Source of the DNA: Bradyrhizobium sp. NDS-1
Lineage (GTDB): Bacteria > Pseudomonadota > Alphaproteobacteria > Rhizobiales > Xanthobacteraceae
Assembly: GCF_032918005.1 (NCBI RefSeq)
Contig: NZ_CP136628.1
Location: 4,077,501 to 4,141,500 of the forward strand
DNA length: 64,000 nucleotides
Reading direction: 5' to 3'
Shown: in pieces, positions 53,271 to 61,568 of the stretch
Layout of the letters: each line of letters starts with the position of its first letter
Position numbering within the stretch: the first letter of the stretch is position 1
Translations under genes and position numbers: made by a program
The notes under the pieces: model-generated
Database searches by the model: none
What the model was told of the DNA's origin: nothing
Seen by the model: only the letters and a program-made list of their open reading frames with translations

Positions 53271-54386
53271 ATGGTGGAAAAGATCGGCAAACAGCCGGGC
53301 GGATCGGATCATGCCACTGATGAGCCGCTGCTGTGGCCGTTTGCGGCGGCCCGGCTCGCGATGGACGCTTGCTTCTGGTGGGTCGAGCGCGGCCGGGCAG
53401 AGCAGGAAGAGAGCAACCTGCCGTGGACGACGCCCAACAGCGTCGCGCTGGAACTCGCGACGATGCGTCTGCGTGATTGCACGCGGACGCGGTCCGGCCA
53501 GCCCGTGCTGGTCTGTGCGCCCTATGCGCTGCATCGGGCCCTGATCGCCGATTTCGCGCCCGGCCACAGCGTGGTGGGGTCCCTGCGAGACGGCGGGATT
53601 GACCGGATCTATCTCACCGATTGGCGGTCAGCGACGCCGGACATGCGCTATCTCTCGATCGACAGCTATCTCGGCGATCTCAACGTCGCCATCGACGAGA
53701 TCGGCGCGCCGGTCGATCTGGTCGGCTTGTGCCAGGGCGGTTGGCTGTCGCTGCTCTATGCGGCACGCTTTCCCGCCAAGGTCCGGCGGCTGGTGCTGGT
53801 CGGTGCTCCCGTGGACCTGTCGATCGATTCCTCGTTGTGCCGGGTCACCCGCAACGCACCCGAGATGGTCTACGACCAGCTCGTCGCCCGCGGCGGCGGC
53901 AATGTCAGTGGCGGGGAGATGCTCCGCTTGTGGTCCAAGGCGCCAAGCCGCGACGATATCGCAGCGGCGTTGCAGAGAGACCTGTCGGACGAGGAGGGCG
54001 CGGCGCTGCTCGCGCGCTTCGACCGCTGGAACGCGGAGACGCTCGATCTGCCGGGCAGATATTACCTGGAGACCGTCAACCGGATCTTCCGGGAAAACCA
54101 GATCGCCGGCGGCAGTTTCACCGCTCTCGGCCGCAAAGTCGATCTGAAGGACGTCAAGGCGCCGGTCTTCCTGCTTGCCGGGCTCGACGACGACGTCGTG
54201 CCGGCCGCGCAGGCTCTCGCGACCGCCGCTCTCCTCGGCACGCCGCCCGCCTTCATTGCGGCGGCTTCCGAGCCGAGCAACCACCTTGGTCTGTTCATGG
54301 GCGCGCGCACTCACGCGCATGCCTGGCCACGGATCGCCGACTGGCTGCGCGACGACCTGTCCGGCGTGTTGGCCCGCAGCGCCTAA
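53271..54386 (+). CDS. PhaC-like alpha/beta hydrolase with Cys nucleophile
   Basis: The 371-residue protein has an alpha/beta hydrolase fold with the lipase-like box VGLCQGGWLSLLYA (GxCxG), as in polyhydroxyalkanoate synthases, an acid in LLAGLDDDVVPAAQAL and a His in EPSNHLGLFMG. It thus has a Cys-Asp-His triad. It resembles the PhaC/PhaB-depolymerase group but lacks the long N-terminal part of class I PhaC. Making or trimming PHB-like polymers is an inference. It lies between pncA and nadE and is probably co-transcribed with pncA. Confidence 0.75.
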   Translation: MVEKIGKQPGGSDHATDEPLLWPFAAARLAMDACFWWVERGRAEQEESNLPWTTPNSVALELATMRLRDCTRTRSGQPVLVCAPYALHRALIADFAPGHSVVGSLRDGGIDRIYLTDWRSATPDMRYLSIDSYLGDLNVAIDEIGAPVDLVGLCQGGWLSLLYAARFPAKVRRLVLVGAPVDLSIDSSLCRVTRNAPEMVYDQLVARGGGNVSGGEMLRLWSKAPSRDDIAAALQRDLSDEEGAALLARFDRWNAETLDLPGRYYLETVNRIFRENQIAGGSFTALGRKVDLKDVKAPVFLLAGLDDDVVPAAQALATAALLGTPPAFIAAASEPSNHLGLFMGARTHAHAWPRIADWLRDDLSGVLARSA

Positions 54387-54523
54387 CTCGCCGGGCGCAG
54401 CGGGCTATTCTGCAAATCCGTTATGCATGACGGCGGATGGCCTGCACGTGCCCCGGTCGATGGGCTACATATGGTCCGGAGCTGACGGCTTCGGCAGCGA
54501 AGAGATCAAGGGTACTGCGCTCG

Positions 54524-56557
54524 ATGACTTTCCACTCGATCTACGCCCACGGATTTGCGCGCGTGGCGGCCTGTGTCACCACGTCCCATGTCGCCGATCC
54601 CTCGGCCAACGCGAAGGCGGTGCTGGCGGCGGCCGATGCCTGCCACGAGCAGTCGGTGGCGGTCGCCGTGTTTCCCGAGCTGTGCCTGTCCGGCTATGCG
54701 ATCGAGGATCTGGTCAAGCAGGATCCGCTGCTCGATGCGGTCGAGCGCGGCCTTCTGGGCATCGTCGAGGCCTCGGCGGGATTGATGACCGTCCTGGTCG
54801 TCGGCGCGCCGCTGCGCTTCGGTCATCGCATCTACAACTGCGCCGTGGTCATTCATCGCGGCAACATTCTCGGCGTGGTGCCCAAAAGCTACCTGCCGAC
54901 CTACCGCGAATTCTACGAAGGGCGGCATTTCGCTTCCGGCGCCGGCATTGCCGGAGAGACGATCTCCTTTGGTGGGGCGCATGCGCCGTTCGGCGTCGAC
55001 CTCCTGTTTTCGGCCGAGGACGTCCCAGGCCTCACCATCGGCGTCGAAATCTGCGAGGACATGTGGATTCCGGTGACGCCAGCCTCGGAGCTCGCGCTCG
55101 CCGGCGCCAGCGTGCTGATCAATCTCTCAGGCAGTCCGATCACGATCGGCCGGGCCCGCTCACGCGCGCTGCTGTGTCAATCGACGTCGGCGCGCTGCCT
55201 TGCGGCCTACGTTTACTCCGCCGCAGGGGCAGGGGAATCGACTACCGATCTCTCCTGGGATGGCCAGACCTCGATCTACGAGAACGGCGTGCTGTTGGCC
55301 GAGGGCGAGCGGTTCCGCCAGGGCGGCCAGATCACCACGGCCGACATCGATCTCGACCTGCTCAGGCAGGAACGCGCGCTGATGGGCACCTTCGACGACA
55401 ACCGCCGCCAGCGCGAGGCGTTTTTCCGCAAGGTGACATTTGCCCTGAAGCCGCCGGCCGCCGACATCGGCTTCCTGCGCAGGGTCGAGCGCTTCCCATT
55501 CGTGCCGAGCGACGAAAGCCTGCTCGAGCAGGATTGCTACGAGGCCTACAACATCCAGGTCGCAGGCCTCGTGCAGCGCATGCGCGCGACCGGCACCAAG
55601 CGCGTCGTGATCGGCGTCTCGGGCGGGCTCGATTCTACCCACGCATTGATCGTCGCCGCCAAAGCGGTCGATCTGCTCGGTCTGCCTCGCGAAAACATTC
55701 TGGCCTACACCATGCCGGGCTTTGCCACCGGCAGCGAGAGCAAGACGCATGCGCTGGCGCTGATGCAGGCGTTGCACACGAGCTGGCAGGAGCTCGACAT
55801 CCGCACCACGGCGACGCAGATGCTGAAGGACATCGGCCATCCTTTCGGCCAGGGCCAGAAGGTCTACGACGTCACCTTCGAGAACGTGCAGGCGGGCCTG
55901 CGCACGGACTATTTGTTCCGGCTCGCCAACCATCATGGCGGCATCGTCATCGGAACCGGCGATCTCTCCGAGCTCGCGCTCGGCTGGTGTACCTATGGCG
56001 TCGGCGACCAGATGGCGCATTACAACGTCAATTCCGGCGTGCCGAAAACGCTGATTCAGCATCTGATCCGCTGGGTGATTTCCTCCAAGCAGTTCAGCGA
56101 CGACGTCAACCGGACGCTTGGCTCGATCCTGGTGGCCGAAATCTCGCCCGAGCTCGTGCCGGTTGAGGCCGGCGAGAAGCCGCAGAGCACGGAAGCGGCC
56201 GTCGGGCCCTACGAGCTGCAGGATTTCAACCTGTTCTACACGCTGCGCTTCGGCATGCGTCCGTCCAAGATCGCCTTCATGGCGCAGCACGCCTGGAAGG
56301 ACGTCGCCAAAGGCGAATGGCCGCCGGCGTTCCCGAGCGACCGGCGCAAGGCCTACGAGCTTCCCGAGATCCGGCGCTGGCTCGAAGTGTTCCTGCGCCG
56401 CTTCTTTGCCTTTAGCCAATTCAAGCGCTCGGCGATGCCGAACGGGCCGAAGGTCTCGGCCGGTGGGTCGCTGTCACCGCGCGGTGACTGGCGTGCGCCG
56501 TCGGATGCGAGCGCGGCGGCGTGGCTCGAGGATCTCGAACGGAACGTGCCCAGCTGA
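54524..56557 (+). CDS. nadE: Glutamine-dependent NAD(+) synthase
   Basis: NadE makes NAD from nicotinate adenine dinucleotide, ATP and glutamine. The 677-residue protein has an N-terminal nitrilase-type glutaminase (Glu in VAVFPELCLSGYAIEDL, Lys in VVPKSYLPTYREFYE, Cys in TIGVEICEDMWIP) and a C-terminal synthetase with the PP-loop VIGVSGGLDSTHALIV. The long two-domain form is the glutamine-using one. The start at 54524 begins MTFHSIYAHGFARVA, the family N-terminus. It completes the salvage path begun by pncA nearby. Confidence 0.95.
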   Translation: MTFHSIYAHGFARVAACVTTSHVADPSANAKAVLAAADACHEQSVAVAVFPELCLSGYAIEDLVKQDPLLDAVERGLLGIVEASAGLMTVLVVGAPLRFGHRIYNCAVVIHRGNILGVVPKSYLPTYREFYEGRHFASGAGIAGETISFGGAHAPFGVDLLFSAEDVPGLTIGVEICEDMWIPVTPASELALAGASVLINLSGSPITIGRARSRALLCQSTSARCLAAYVYSAAGAGESTTDLSWDGQTSIYENGVLLAEGERFRQGGQITTADIDLDLLRQERALMGTFDDNRRQREAFFRKVTFALKPPAADIGFLRRVERFPFVPSDESLLEQDCYEAYNIQVAGLVQRMRATGTKRVVIGVSGGLDSTHALIVAAKAVDLLGLPRENILAYTMPGFATGSESKTHALALMQALHTSWQELDIRTTATQMLKDIGHPFGQGQKVYDVTFENVQAGLRTDYLFRLANHHGGIVIGTGDLSELALGWCTYGVGDQMAHYNVNSGVPKTLIQHLIRWVISSKQFSDDVNRTLGSILVAEISPELVPVEAGEKPQSTEAAVGPYELQDFNLFYTLRFGMRPSKIAFMAQHAWKDVAKGEWPPAFPSDRRKAYELPEIRRWLEVFLRRFFAFSQFKRSAMPNGPKVSAGGSLSPRGDWRAPSDASAAAWLEDLERNVPS

Positions 56558-56590
56558 TCGGGGCGCGGATCGACATGGGGAGATGATCGG

Positions 56591-56974
56591 ATGTCGGCCG
56601 GGGATGGGGCAGAAGCGGGCGGAGAGGCCGGGGTCGTCAACGGCCTCTACATCTTCGACATCGAGATGCGTGACGGCAAGCGCGGGCAGGCCAGAGGCGT
56701 GGTCGTGCTCAGCGATGGCCACATCATGGGCGGCGACAGCTTCTTCTACTACACGGGGAGCTACACGTTCCGGAACGGCAAGTGGCGGGGCGACATGATC
56801 GTCAATCAGCACACCGAAGCCGTCGGCAGGACGCTCGCATTCGGCGGCCGGGAGGTCACCTGCGGTTTCTCGGGTGACTATTCCGCCGGTGGCGCCGAAG
56901 TCGAAGGCATGGCGCTGGTCGGCAAAACCACCGTGACATTCACGGCCCGCCTCACACTCAAGGACGCGATGTAA
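56591..56974 (+). CDS. GrlR-family protein
   Basis: The 127-residue protein has a short Gly/Ala lead and then NGLYIFDIEMRDGKRGQARG, VVVLSDGHIMGGDSFFYYTGSY and GDMIVNQHTEAVG, matching the GrlR family, a small beta-barrel related to lipocalins. GrlR is known as a negative regulator of the LEE type III secretion genes in enteric pathogens, but rhizobial homologues lie outside such clusters, so that role should not be transferred. GGGGAG precedes the ATG. Confidence 0.75.
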   Translation: MSAGDGAEAGGEAGVVNGLYIFDIEMRDGKRGQARGVVVLSDGHIMGGDSFFYYTGSYTFRNGKWRGDMIVNQHTEAVGRTLAFGGREVTCGFSGDYSAGGAEVEGMALVGKTTVTFTARLTLKDAM

Positions 56975-57066
56975 GTCCCGCGTGATCGGCCCTCGTTCCT
57001 GCTCAGGAACCTTCGCACCCACAGAACGTTCGCGTCTGTTGTTGCGAATTGTCGAGGAGAGGGACC

Positions 57067-58329
57067 ATGCGTCAACACTTGATGTTATCGACCGCGGCCA
57101 TCGGGCTCATGCTTGCGTCCGGCATTGCCTATGCCCAAGGGCCCGGTGAGCGCAGAGACGAGCCGAGACGGACCGAGGAGCCGGCGAAAGGCGCTGCGCC
57201 GCAGCGTGGCGGCGCCCAAGAACGGGTTCAAGAGCGTACACAAGGTGCCCAGGAGCGACTGCAGGGCGCGGGCCGCGAGGACAAGGGCGGCGGCGCGGCC
57301 AAGCAGCAGGCGAATGACGACAAGCGTCAGCCTGCCAGTTCTGCCGAGCGTAACCAGCCGAAGGCCGGGGATCAGGCACAAGAATCCCGTGAGCCTGCGC
57401 GCGATCGCAACCGTGAGGCGGAGAGCGCGAAACCGGGACGCGACAGCAAGAGCAGCGCTGACACGAAGCAGGACAAGTCAGCCCCGCAAAAATCGACGGC
57501 CGAGTCCGAGAAGTCCAAGGCGGGCCCGGCTGGCCAGCAGAACGAGCGGACCGGAGCTACGGCCAACCAGAACGGGCGTAACCAGGCCCAGCCGCCGCGC
57601 AATGCCGCCGAGCAGCAGCCGCCCGCGCAGCAAAACGACCGGCCGGCTACCGCGACGGACACTAACCGGGCGGCTCCGACCAACAATGCGCAGACCGCTC
57701 CTGGCACCTCTACCACGCAGACCAATCAAGCCAATCAGACGACGCAGACCAACACGCAGGTCAATCAGCAGACCCAGGTGACGTCCGAGAAGCAGGTGCG
57801 GATCTCCGAAACGGTGAGCCGTGCACGCCTCGCTCAGCCGGAGCGAAATCTGAACATTTCGATCCGGGTCGGCGAGACGATTCCCCCGCGCGTGCGTCTC
57901 CATCGGCTTCCGCCCGAGATCGTCTCGATCGAGCCTGCCTATCGGGACTATGAATATTTCGCGACGGAGGACGAGGTCATCATCGTCGAGCCGCGCTCGC
58001 ATCGCATCGTCAGCCAGGTGCCTCGCGATCCGTCGCGGGCCCGCGCGCAGATGGGCGGTGGCGCCGGCCAGAGCCAGAGCATGGCGGCGACCGGGGCAAG
58101 CCCCGTTAACTGCCAGATCATGCGGCGAGATGCCTCCGGCAATGTCGCACAGGCGGAACCCTCAACCGTGGGCTCGACCGCACGCACGGATTCCCTCAGC
58201 GTGATCGTCCAGATGCCCGGCGGCGGCTCGTCCGCCCCGATCGCACTCGGCGCTCCCGCGGGCAATATCGTGGTCGCAACGCAAGGGCAGGCCGACTGCA
58301 CGGTGACGCTCGAGCCGCAGGCGCGCTAG
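57067..58329 (+). CDS. Secreted DUF1236 protein with long Gln/Asn-rich low-complexity region
   Basis: The 420-residue protein has a signal peptide (LMLSTAAIGLMLASGIAYAQ) and about 220 residues of charged then Gln/Asn/Thr-rich sequence without hydrophobic segments. A DUF1236 domain follows (RNLNISIRVGETIPPRVRLHRLPPEIVSI, YFATEDEVIIVEPRSHRIV), then a further cysteine-bearing tail (VNCQIMRRD, QADCTVTLEPQAR). GAGGAGAGGG before the ATG at 57067 decides the start. DUF1236 is common in Bradyrhizobium; no function is known. Confidence 0.82.
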   Translation: MRQHLMLSTAAIGLMLASGIAYAQGPGERRDEPRRTEEPAKGAAPQRGGAQERVQERTQGAQERLQGAGREDKGGGAAKQQANDDKRQPASSAERNQPKAGDQAQESREPARDRNREAESAKPGRDSKSSADTKQDKSAPQKSTAESEKSKAGPAGQQNERTGATANQNGRNQAQPPRNAAEQQPPAQQNDRPATATDTNRAAPTNNAQTAPGTSTTQTNQANQTTQTNTQVNQQTQVTSEKQVRISETVSRARLAQPERNLNISIRVGETIPPRVRLHRLPPEIVSIEPAYRDYEYFATEDEVIIVEPRSHRIVSQVPRDPSRARAQMGGGAGQSQSMAATGASPVNCQIMRRDASGNVAQAEPSTVGSTARTDSLSVIVQMPGGGSSAPIALGAPAGNIVVATQGQADCTVTLEPQAR

Positions 58330-58630
58330 CCGAAGGACCACGCCGAAACGACAGCGCACCGCCCGGATGCCCACACGCGGAAGGGCGGTGCTATGTTCAC
58401 GTCCAGGCCAACATCGTGGCCATCGACCCGTACGCCGAAGCCGCGACCGGCAACCGCAAGTACTTCCTGAACAGGTCTCGATTGGTGAGAGCGGGAAAGC
58501 CGGGGACAGTCCGTAAGCAGGGAGCGGGAGCTACTTAACGCGCCGGTGCCAACAACAACGGCGGCTCCAGCGCGGGACCAGCCACAGTCGCGGCGGTTGA
58601 ACCCCGTCGACGACGGCGCGACCAATCCTT
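58330..58630. other. Intergenic stretch with a possible gene remnant
   Basis: On the plus strand from about 58391 an open frame without a start reads CYVHVQANIVAIDPYAEAAT and on to GNRKYFLN, then drifts to a stop near 58537. The text looks protein-like but lacks an ATG or ribosome-binding site, so it may be a remnant. The rest holds no gene I can support. Confidence 0.25.
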
Positions 58631-58795
58631 ATGCGTCAAGTCTTGCTCAGCGAGATCGTGGATATTGTTCTGTCTGCCGCATGGAGCGCCGTCGTCAGGT
58701 TCTTGCGCCTGGAAGACGCCGTCGAAATCGCGACGGCAGTCTTTGGCCTCGGCTGTATCGTGATCGGCGCTGCCGTCCTATTGCTGGAGCACTGA
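58631..58795 (+). CDS. Small membrane protein
   Basis: A 54-residue protein, MRQVLLSEIVDIVLSAAWSA then VVRFLRLEDAVEIATAVFG, ending in a hydrophobic helix (LGCIVIGAAVLLLEH). No strong ribosome-binding site precedes the ATG. Its end carries GAGGAGGGAG, which serves the GTG start of the next membrane protein 12 bases on, so the pair may form an operon. The function is unknown. Confidence 0.45.
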   Translation: MRQVLLSEIVDIVLSAAWSAVVRFLRLEDAVEIATAVFGLGCIVIGAAVLLLEH

Positions 58796-58807
58796 GGAGG
58801 GAGCGTC

Positions 58808-59188
58808 GTGAAGACGATCACATTGCTTGCCGTAGCTGTGATGCTGCTGCTGGAGATCTTCGGCCCGACGTCGAGCGTCGGCGGCTCCATGACCTTCATG
58901 CTGGTCTTCGTCGTCGTGATACTGGCGGTCGCGATCTACGAGGCCTGGTTGAACAGGCGCGGGACGATCGGATGGATCGTCAATGTTCTTGTCTGCGCTT
59001 TTGGCGCTCTGGTTGCGATTGCCCTGGTCGGAATGGCGATGGACAGCGGGCTCCCGTACCTTCACCTCGAAGGATCGCTCGCCTCGTCGCAGCATCCCCT
59101 GAAGTATGCCGTGGTCGCAGCCGTTGCGCTTCTCATCGTGCTGGGATCCTGGATTCCGCTCCAGATCGTCAACCGGCTCCGGGACTAG
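58808..59188 (+). CDS. Integral membrane protein, four helices
   Basis: A 126-residue hydrophobic protein with a GTG start supported by GAGGAGGGAG at good spacing. It has about four membrane helices (ITLLAVAVMLLLEIFG, FMLVFVVVILAVAIYEAWL, WIVNVLVCAFGALVAIALVG, YAVVAAVALLIVLGSWIPL) with short loops. No family is recognised. Confidence 0.7.
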   Translation: MKTITLLAVAVMLLLEIFGPTSSVGGSMTFMLVFVVVILAVAIYEAWLNRRGTIGWIVNVLVCAFGALVAIALVGMAMDSGLPYLHLEGSLASSQHPLKYAVVAAVALLIVLGSWIPLQIVNRLRD

Positions 59189-59253
59189 AGCGGACACGTG
59201 CCGCGTCGTCGCGAGGAGAACCGCGGCGCACATTCTCTTGGAGCGCGTTGAGC

Positions 59254-59556
59254 TTACGCCGCAATCCGTTGTTCGACCGGGGCCGTCAGCAGCTTGAGCG
59301 CCTGGGCGTGCTGCAGGTCGGGGACCGCGATGGCGGTGTGGCTGTAGATCGCATGGCTGCGCGACTTTGCGATCGTGTCCAGGATCTGGCTGCCCTTGAT
59401 GACGTGAAGGCCCATGCCCTCATCGGCGGGGAAGATCGCCAGCACCACGTCATAGGCCGCGATCACGGCTCTGAGCGCTTCGGCCTTGTCCTCGGCGACG
59501 TCGACAAAAACGCGAACATCCGCCGCGAGTTCACGCAGTTCGTTAAAATCCAGCAC
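59254..59556 (-). CDS. Small soluble hypothetical protein
   Basis: A protein of about 100 residues with alternating helices and strands (LRELAADVRVFVDVAEDKAEALRA, YDVVLAIFPADEGMGLHVIKG, AVPDLQHAQALKLLTAPVE). The start is uncertain: GTG at 59556 has GGAG 10 bases upstream, while a TTG at 59577 would add seven residues. No domain is recognised. Confidence 0.5.
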   Translation of the reverse strand: MLDFNELRELAADVRVFVDVAEDKAEALRAVIAAYDVVLAIFPADEGMGLHVIKGSQILDTIAKSRSHAIYSHTAIAVPDLQHAQALKLLTAPVEQRIAA

Positions 59557-59668
59557 TGTCAGGATACTCCAACGCAACGATACTGAGCCGAGATTGGCGG
59601 CGTTAGGTTACTGAAGTGTCAACAATGCAAGCCGAGCCACAAGTTTCACGCCGAGGTGACGTCACGCG

Positions 59669-60157
59669 CTAGCGCTTTGGGGCCTCGTTGCGCCGGGCCT
59701 CTGCGGCCTCGTCCACGAGAGTCAAGGCAAGGCCGTCATAGCTCAGCTTGAGCCCGCGGCCGACGATCCATGTCCATCCCTCACGGTCCTTGATGGCTTG
59801 CGCGTTGAACTGGTCGGAGATCGATTTGACGGCAGCTTCCTGCGACCCCGGATTGTTCACCGTCGCATTGACGCGCCGGATCGGGTGCCTGGCGTCGGCC
59901 TCGTCGCTGTCGACCGTGACCTTGGCGCCGTTGATGTCGCATTCGAGGGTGTGGGAGCCGCGGCTCTGGCGGCAGAGATAGTGGCGTTGACTGACGAGCT
60001 TGCTGGTCTCCTCGAACGTCATCCCGGGCGAGAAGCCGAAGATATCGGACTTTTTCACGAGGGCGAGGGACGCAGGCTTCAGGAAGGCCGGCTGGATCGC
60101 GACGAGGGCTGCGACAACGACAACGATCAAACCTGCAACGACGATAGCGACCTTCAT
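59669..60157 (-). CDS. Membrane-anchored hypothetical protein
   Basis: The 162-residue protein has one N-terminal membrane helix (VAIVVAGLIVVVVAALVAI) and an outward domain with two cysteines (HYLCRQSRG, HTLECDING). The segment FGFSPGMTFEETSKLVSQRHYLC resembles the small repeat-like beta modules of bacterial envelope proteins. ATG 60157 follows GGGGTG; a GTG six bases upstream is possible. Unknown function. Confidence 0.65.
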   Translation of the reverse strand: MKVAIVVAGLIVVVVAALVAIQPAFLKPASLALVKKSDIFGFSPGMTFEETSKLVSQRHYLCRQSRGSHTLECDINGAKVTVDSDEADARHPIRRVNATVNNPGSQEAAVKSISDQFNAQAIKDREGWTWIVGRGLKLSYDGLALTLVDEAAEARRNEAPKR

Positions 60158-60163
60158 GAGCAC

Positions 60164-60508
60164 CCCGCGAGAGAACTTCAGACCATTATATCAGCCGGGG
60201 CGTTTGGCCATGCCCCAAAAGCGAAAACCCCGCCTGGGGGAAGCGGGGCCTTCTGGTGGGGTGAAGCTTGGGGACTTCAATGATAAGACGCGCCAGCCGC
60301 CGAATGGTTCAAAAAGGCAGGCAGTATGCCCTGCGGTATCTTGCACAGGAAGCAGGGAACTCCGCAGAACCCCTGCTTGCGTTTTCGGCCTCGATGGGGT
60401 CTAAGCCCCGTCACTTCATGACCTCTGGCATGAAATCAGCAGCGCGCCTCCCGCGCTTCGAGCCGCGTCCACAGCAGAGTTGCTCGCGCGCACAAAAGGA
60501 ATTCAGAC
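60164..60508. other. Stretch upstream of the HU-like gene with several hairpins
   Basis: This 345-base gap has no supported gene. It holds hairpins at 60197-60216 (GGGGC...GCCCC), 60228-60248 (CCCCGC...GCGGGG) and 60351-60379 (AAGCAGGG...CCCTGCTT). The second is followed by TTTTCGCTTTT on the minus strand and so looks like a terminator for an unannotated minus-strand RNA starting before 60508. Confidence 0.4.
60216..60248 (-). terminator. Intrinsic terminator on the minus strand, source RNA unknown
   Basis: On the minus strand GCCCCGC...GCGGGG forms a stem of 6 base pairs around a 9-base loop, followed by TTTTCGCTTTT. No minus-strand gene ends here; the minus-strand gene to the left begins at 60157. 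Confidence 0.5.
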
Positions 60509-60805
60509 ATGGCGAAGATGACGAAGACTCAATTGATTGATGCAATTGCCGAGGGCACGCAGCTTTCGAAGAACGACGTGAAGTCTGTGATCGAGTACAT
60601 GGCCACCGTCGGCTACAAGGAGCTCAACGAGTCCGGCGAGTTCGTCATTCCGGGCTTCGTGAAAATGTCCGTCGTGAACAAGCCGGCGACCGAAGCCCGC
60701 ATGGGCGTAAATCCCTTCACCAAGGAGCCGATGCAGTTTGCGGCCAAGCCCGCGAGCAAGTCGGTCAAGGCCTCGCCGCTGAAGGTGGCCAAGGACGCCG
60801 TCTGA
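60509..60805 (+). CDS. HU-like DNA-binding protein
   Basis: The 98-residue protein has the HU/IHF fold: MTKTQLIDAIAEGTQLSKNDVKSVIEYMATVG at the N-terminus and the DNA-arm region with VIPGFVKMSVVNKPATEARMGVNPFTKEP, where the intercalating Pro sits in NPF. The C-terminus is a short basic Lys/Ala tail (KPASKSVKASPLKVAKDAV), not found in classical HU. It probably compacts or bends DNA. An intrinsic terminator follows within 15 bases. Confidence 0.9.
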   Translation: MAKMTKTQLIDAIAEGTQLSKNDVKSVIEYMATVGYKELNESGEFVIPGFVKMSVVNKPATEARMGVNPFTKEPMQFAAKPASKSVKASPLKVAKDAV

Positions 60806-60810
60806 AAAGA

Positions 60811-60840
60811 AAAACCCCGCGCTTTCGCACGGGGCTCTTC
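60811..60840 (+). terminator. Terminator of the HU-like gene
   Basis: CCCCG (60815-60819) pairs with CGGGG (60830-60834), with an inner GC...GC extension, preceded by AAAAA and followed by CTCTTC. It lies 10 bases after the stop. The T-tract is imperfect. Confidence 0.6.
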
Positions 60841-60854
60841 TGGCTGACGGCGTT

Positions 60855-60982
60855 GGGATTTCAGCGCCTGGCCGCCAGCCGTAGGCCTAATTAAAGTTGA
60901 AAATACAAAAGGCAACAGCGCCGCGATGACGGAATATATTCGTCTACCGCGGCGCTGCCATAAGACTGGGCGCTGAAATCCC
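60855..60982. other. 128-base nested inverted repeat, candidate structured RNA or small mobile element
   Basis: Outer arms GGGATTTCAGCGCC (60855-60868) and GGCGCTGAAATCCC (60969-60982) are perfectly inverted. Inside, CAGCGCCGCG (60916-60925) and CGCGGCGCTG (60948-60957) are also perfect, capped by GACGGAATATATTCGTC. On the minus strand the inner hairpin is followed by TTGCCTTTTGTATTTTC, like a terminator. The stretch from 60841 to 61132 has no other gene. Confidence 0.5.
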
Positions 60983-61132
60983 CAGCTCCCATGGGTCCGC
61001 GCGGCGCCGAAAAGGTTCAATGCGCCATGCCCAAATGCTGCATGCCTGGGGGAAATCGCCAGTAAGGGGCTGGACTTTTTGTTCCTATTTTGTTCTAGTG
61101 GGCCGCCTTAGGTTAGACCTTGGAGGTGACTC

Positions 61133-61270
61133 ATGACCGTCGAAAAGCAGCGCGAAGTGATCAGACTCTGGAACGAGCTGAGGAAGCTCGAGGGTCCGGC
61201 TGCAGAAGAGCTCCGCATTCAAATCCTGGAATGCTTCTCGCAGAAGACTAACGCGAAGCGGGCGGCTTGA
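61133..61270 (+). CDS. Small helical protein
   Basis: A 45-residue protein, MTVEKQREVIRLWNELRKLE then GPAAEELRIQILECF, helical and charged with one Cys. GGAGG lies 6 bases before the ATG at 61133, strong support for translation. No homologous family is known to me. Confidence 0.65.
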   Translation: MTVEKQREVIRLWNELRKLEGPAAEELRIQILECFSQKTNAKRAA

Positions 61271-61370
61271 TCGGGCAGCTTTTGCAGCGGGGCGCGACCA
61301 CGCCCAGCTCGCCTTGGCAGGTTTCGCGGGTCGCCCGCGAACGTTCGCCTGTGATGGCTCAGGAACGAAC

Positions 61371-61568
61371 ATGTGCCAGCAGCGTTCGGCCTGCATGACA
61401 TGCCCGCGCTGCGCCCAGCCCATGATTGCGATCTCCGCCAAGAGCTTTCGATGCGAACCTTGCCGCGAGATCGTCATCGTTTTCGCGGTCGTCTCGAGAT
61501 TCCTCTCACCGGAGATCGCGCCGACGACCGCTGACGACGTTGCGCCGCGCGCCTTCATCGATCGTTAG
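61371..61568 (+). CDS. Small zinc-ribbon-like protein
   Basis: A 65-residue protein with two CxxC pairs (MTCPRCAQPM and FRCEPCREI) spaced by 13 residues, as in a small zinc ribbon, followed by a hydrophobic stretch (IVIVFAVVSRFL). The start at 61371 (MCQQRSAC) has AGGAACG upstream; an inner ATG at 61395 directly precedes the zinc motif. Similar small proteins are common in Bradyrhizobium; no role is known. Confidence 0.55.
   Translation: MCQQRSACMTCPRCAQPMIAISAKSFRCEPCREIVIVFAVVSRFLSPEIAPTTADDVAPRAFIDR

Noticed and set aside
60268..60540. Plus-strand open frame beginning MGTSMIRRASRRM upstream of the HU-like gene
   Set aside because: It overlaps the HU start in another frame, lacks a ribosome-binding site and crosses three hairpins.
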